Below, in pieces: positions 39,189 through 39,307 of a stretch of 39,307 nucleotides of DNA. Within the stretch, counting starts at the first letter, position 1. Each line of letters begins with the position of its first letter. The stretch is taken from IMG/VR virus record IMGVR_UViG_3300046463_000833, positions 1 to 39,307 of that record. The stretch is one strand, 5' to 3'. The notes under the pieces were generated by a model. The model did not search any database. It worked only from the letters and a program-made list of their open reading frames with translations, and was not told where the DNA came from. The stretch is from a virus. A program made the position numbers and the translations under genes.

Positions 39189-39307
39189 CGTCAGGACCTC
39201 GGCCGAGCCGGCGCCTCGACGTGCTCAGCCCTGGGCGCGTGCGTTTCACGTTCCGCCTTCGGGGCCGCCTTCGCGGCCTGCTCGGCGCTATACGCCTCCA
39301 GGCTTTC
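39181..39307. repeat. Direct repeat, right copy (circle overlap)
   Basis: Exact copy of bases 1-127, closing the circle. Confidence 0.97.
39191..39307 (-). CDS. Partial second copy of the 11-313 gene
   Basis: This is the 3' portion of the gene annotated at 11-313, seen again because the window overlaps itself. Not a separate gene. Confidence 0.95.
   Translation of the reverse strand, partial: ESLEAYSAEQAAKAAPKAERETHAPRAEHVEAPARPRS

Overview
The window is a complete, circular, high-GC temperate phage or prophage genome. Bases 39181-39307 repeat bases 1-127 exactly, so the unique length is 39,180 bp. The 127-bp overlap looks like a residue of circular assembly rather than a biological terminal repeat. 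Portal, both terminase subunits, scaffold, coat, several internal virion proteins (one of 2,887 residues) and tail proteins are present. There is no tape measure and no contractile or long-tail gene set, so a podovirus-like short-tailed particle is the best reading. The host is not identifiable. High GC, a secreted Rpf/transglycosylase-like lysin and frequent GTG/TTG starts suggest a high-GC bacterium, possibly actinobacterial.

Almost everything is transcribed leftward (- strand) from a divergent switch at about 28.1 kb. The early block (28.05 to 20.4 kb) encodes a small HTH protein, short membrane proteins, Gp157-like, RusA-like resolvase, an Rpf-like lysin, an HNH enzyme, a RecT-like annealing protein, a primase-C-terminal-like protein, a DUF3987-type helicase and a cytosine methyltransferase. 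Terminase small and large subunits follow (20.4 to 18.8 kb), then portal and the ejection/virion proteins (17.9 to 4.1 kb), scaffold and coat (2.7 to 0.9 kb), and, across the circle junction, tail/appendage genes (39.2 to 33.5 kb) and a C39-like peptidase with two very small membrane proteins (33.3 to 32.6 kb). Many leftward genes overlap by the four bases ATGA or GTGA, which exposed several genes of 25-44 codons.

The rightward arm starts with an XRE repressor (28.18 kb), then a tyrosine integrase, a strongly structured intergenic region, and a cassette of small Cys-rich proteins (30.1-32.4 kb). The cassette contains AN1-like zinc fingers, one interrupted by an HNH gene and one fused to it. 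A second rightward island (17.95-18.77 kb) holds a LuxR-like HTH gene and a frameshifted HNH gene. A lone rightward membrane-protein gene sits at 14.7 kb.

The most notable possibly undescribed features are: (i) a candidate antisense small RNA (about 27734-27820) opposite the start of a leftward early gene; (ii) the AN1-like zinc-finger cassette with repeated gene junctions; (iii) a scrambled, truncated cytosine methyltransferase; and (iv) a stand-alone DnaG C-terminal-like protein beside a DUF3987 helicase.
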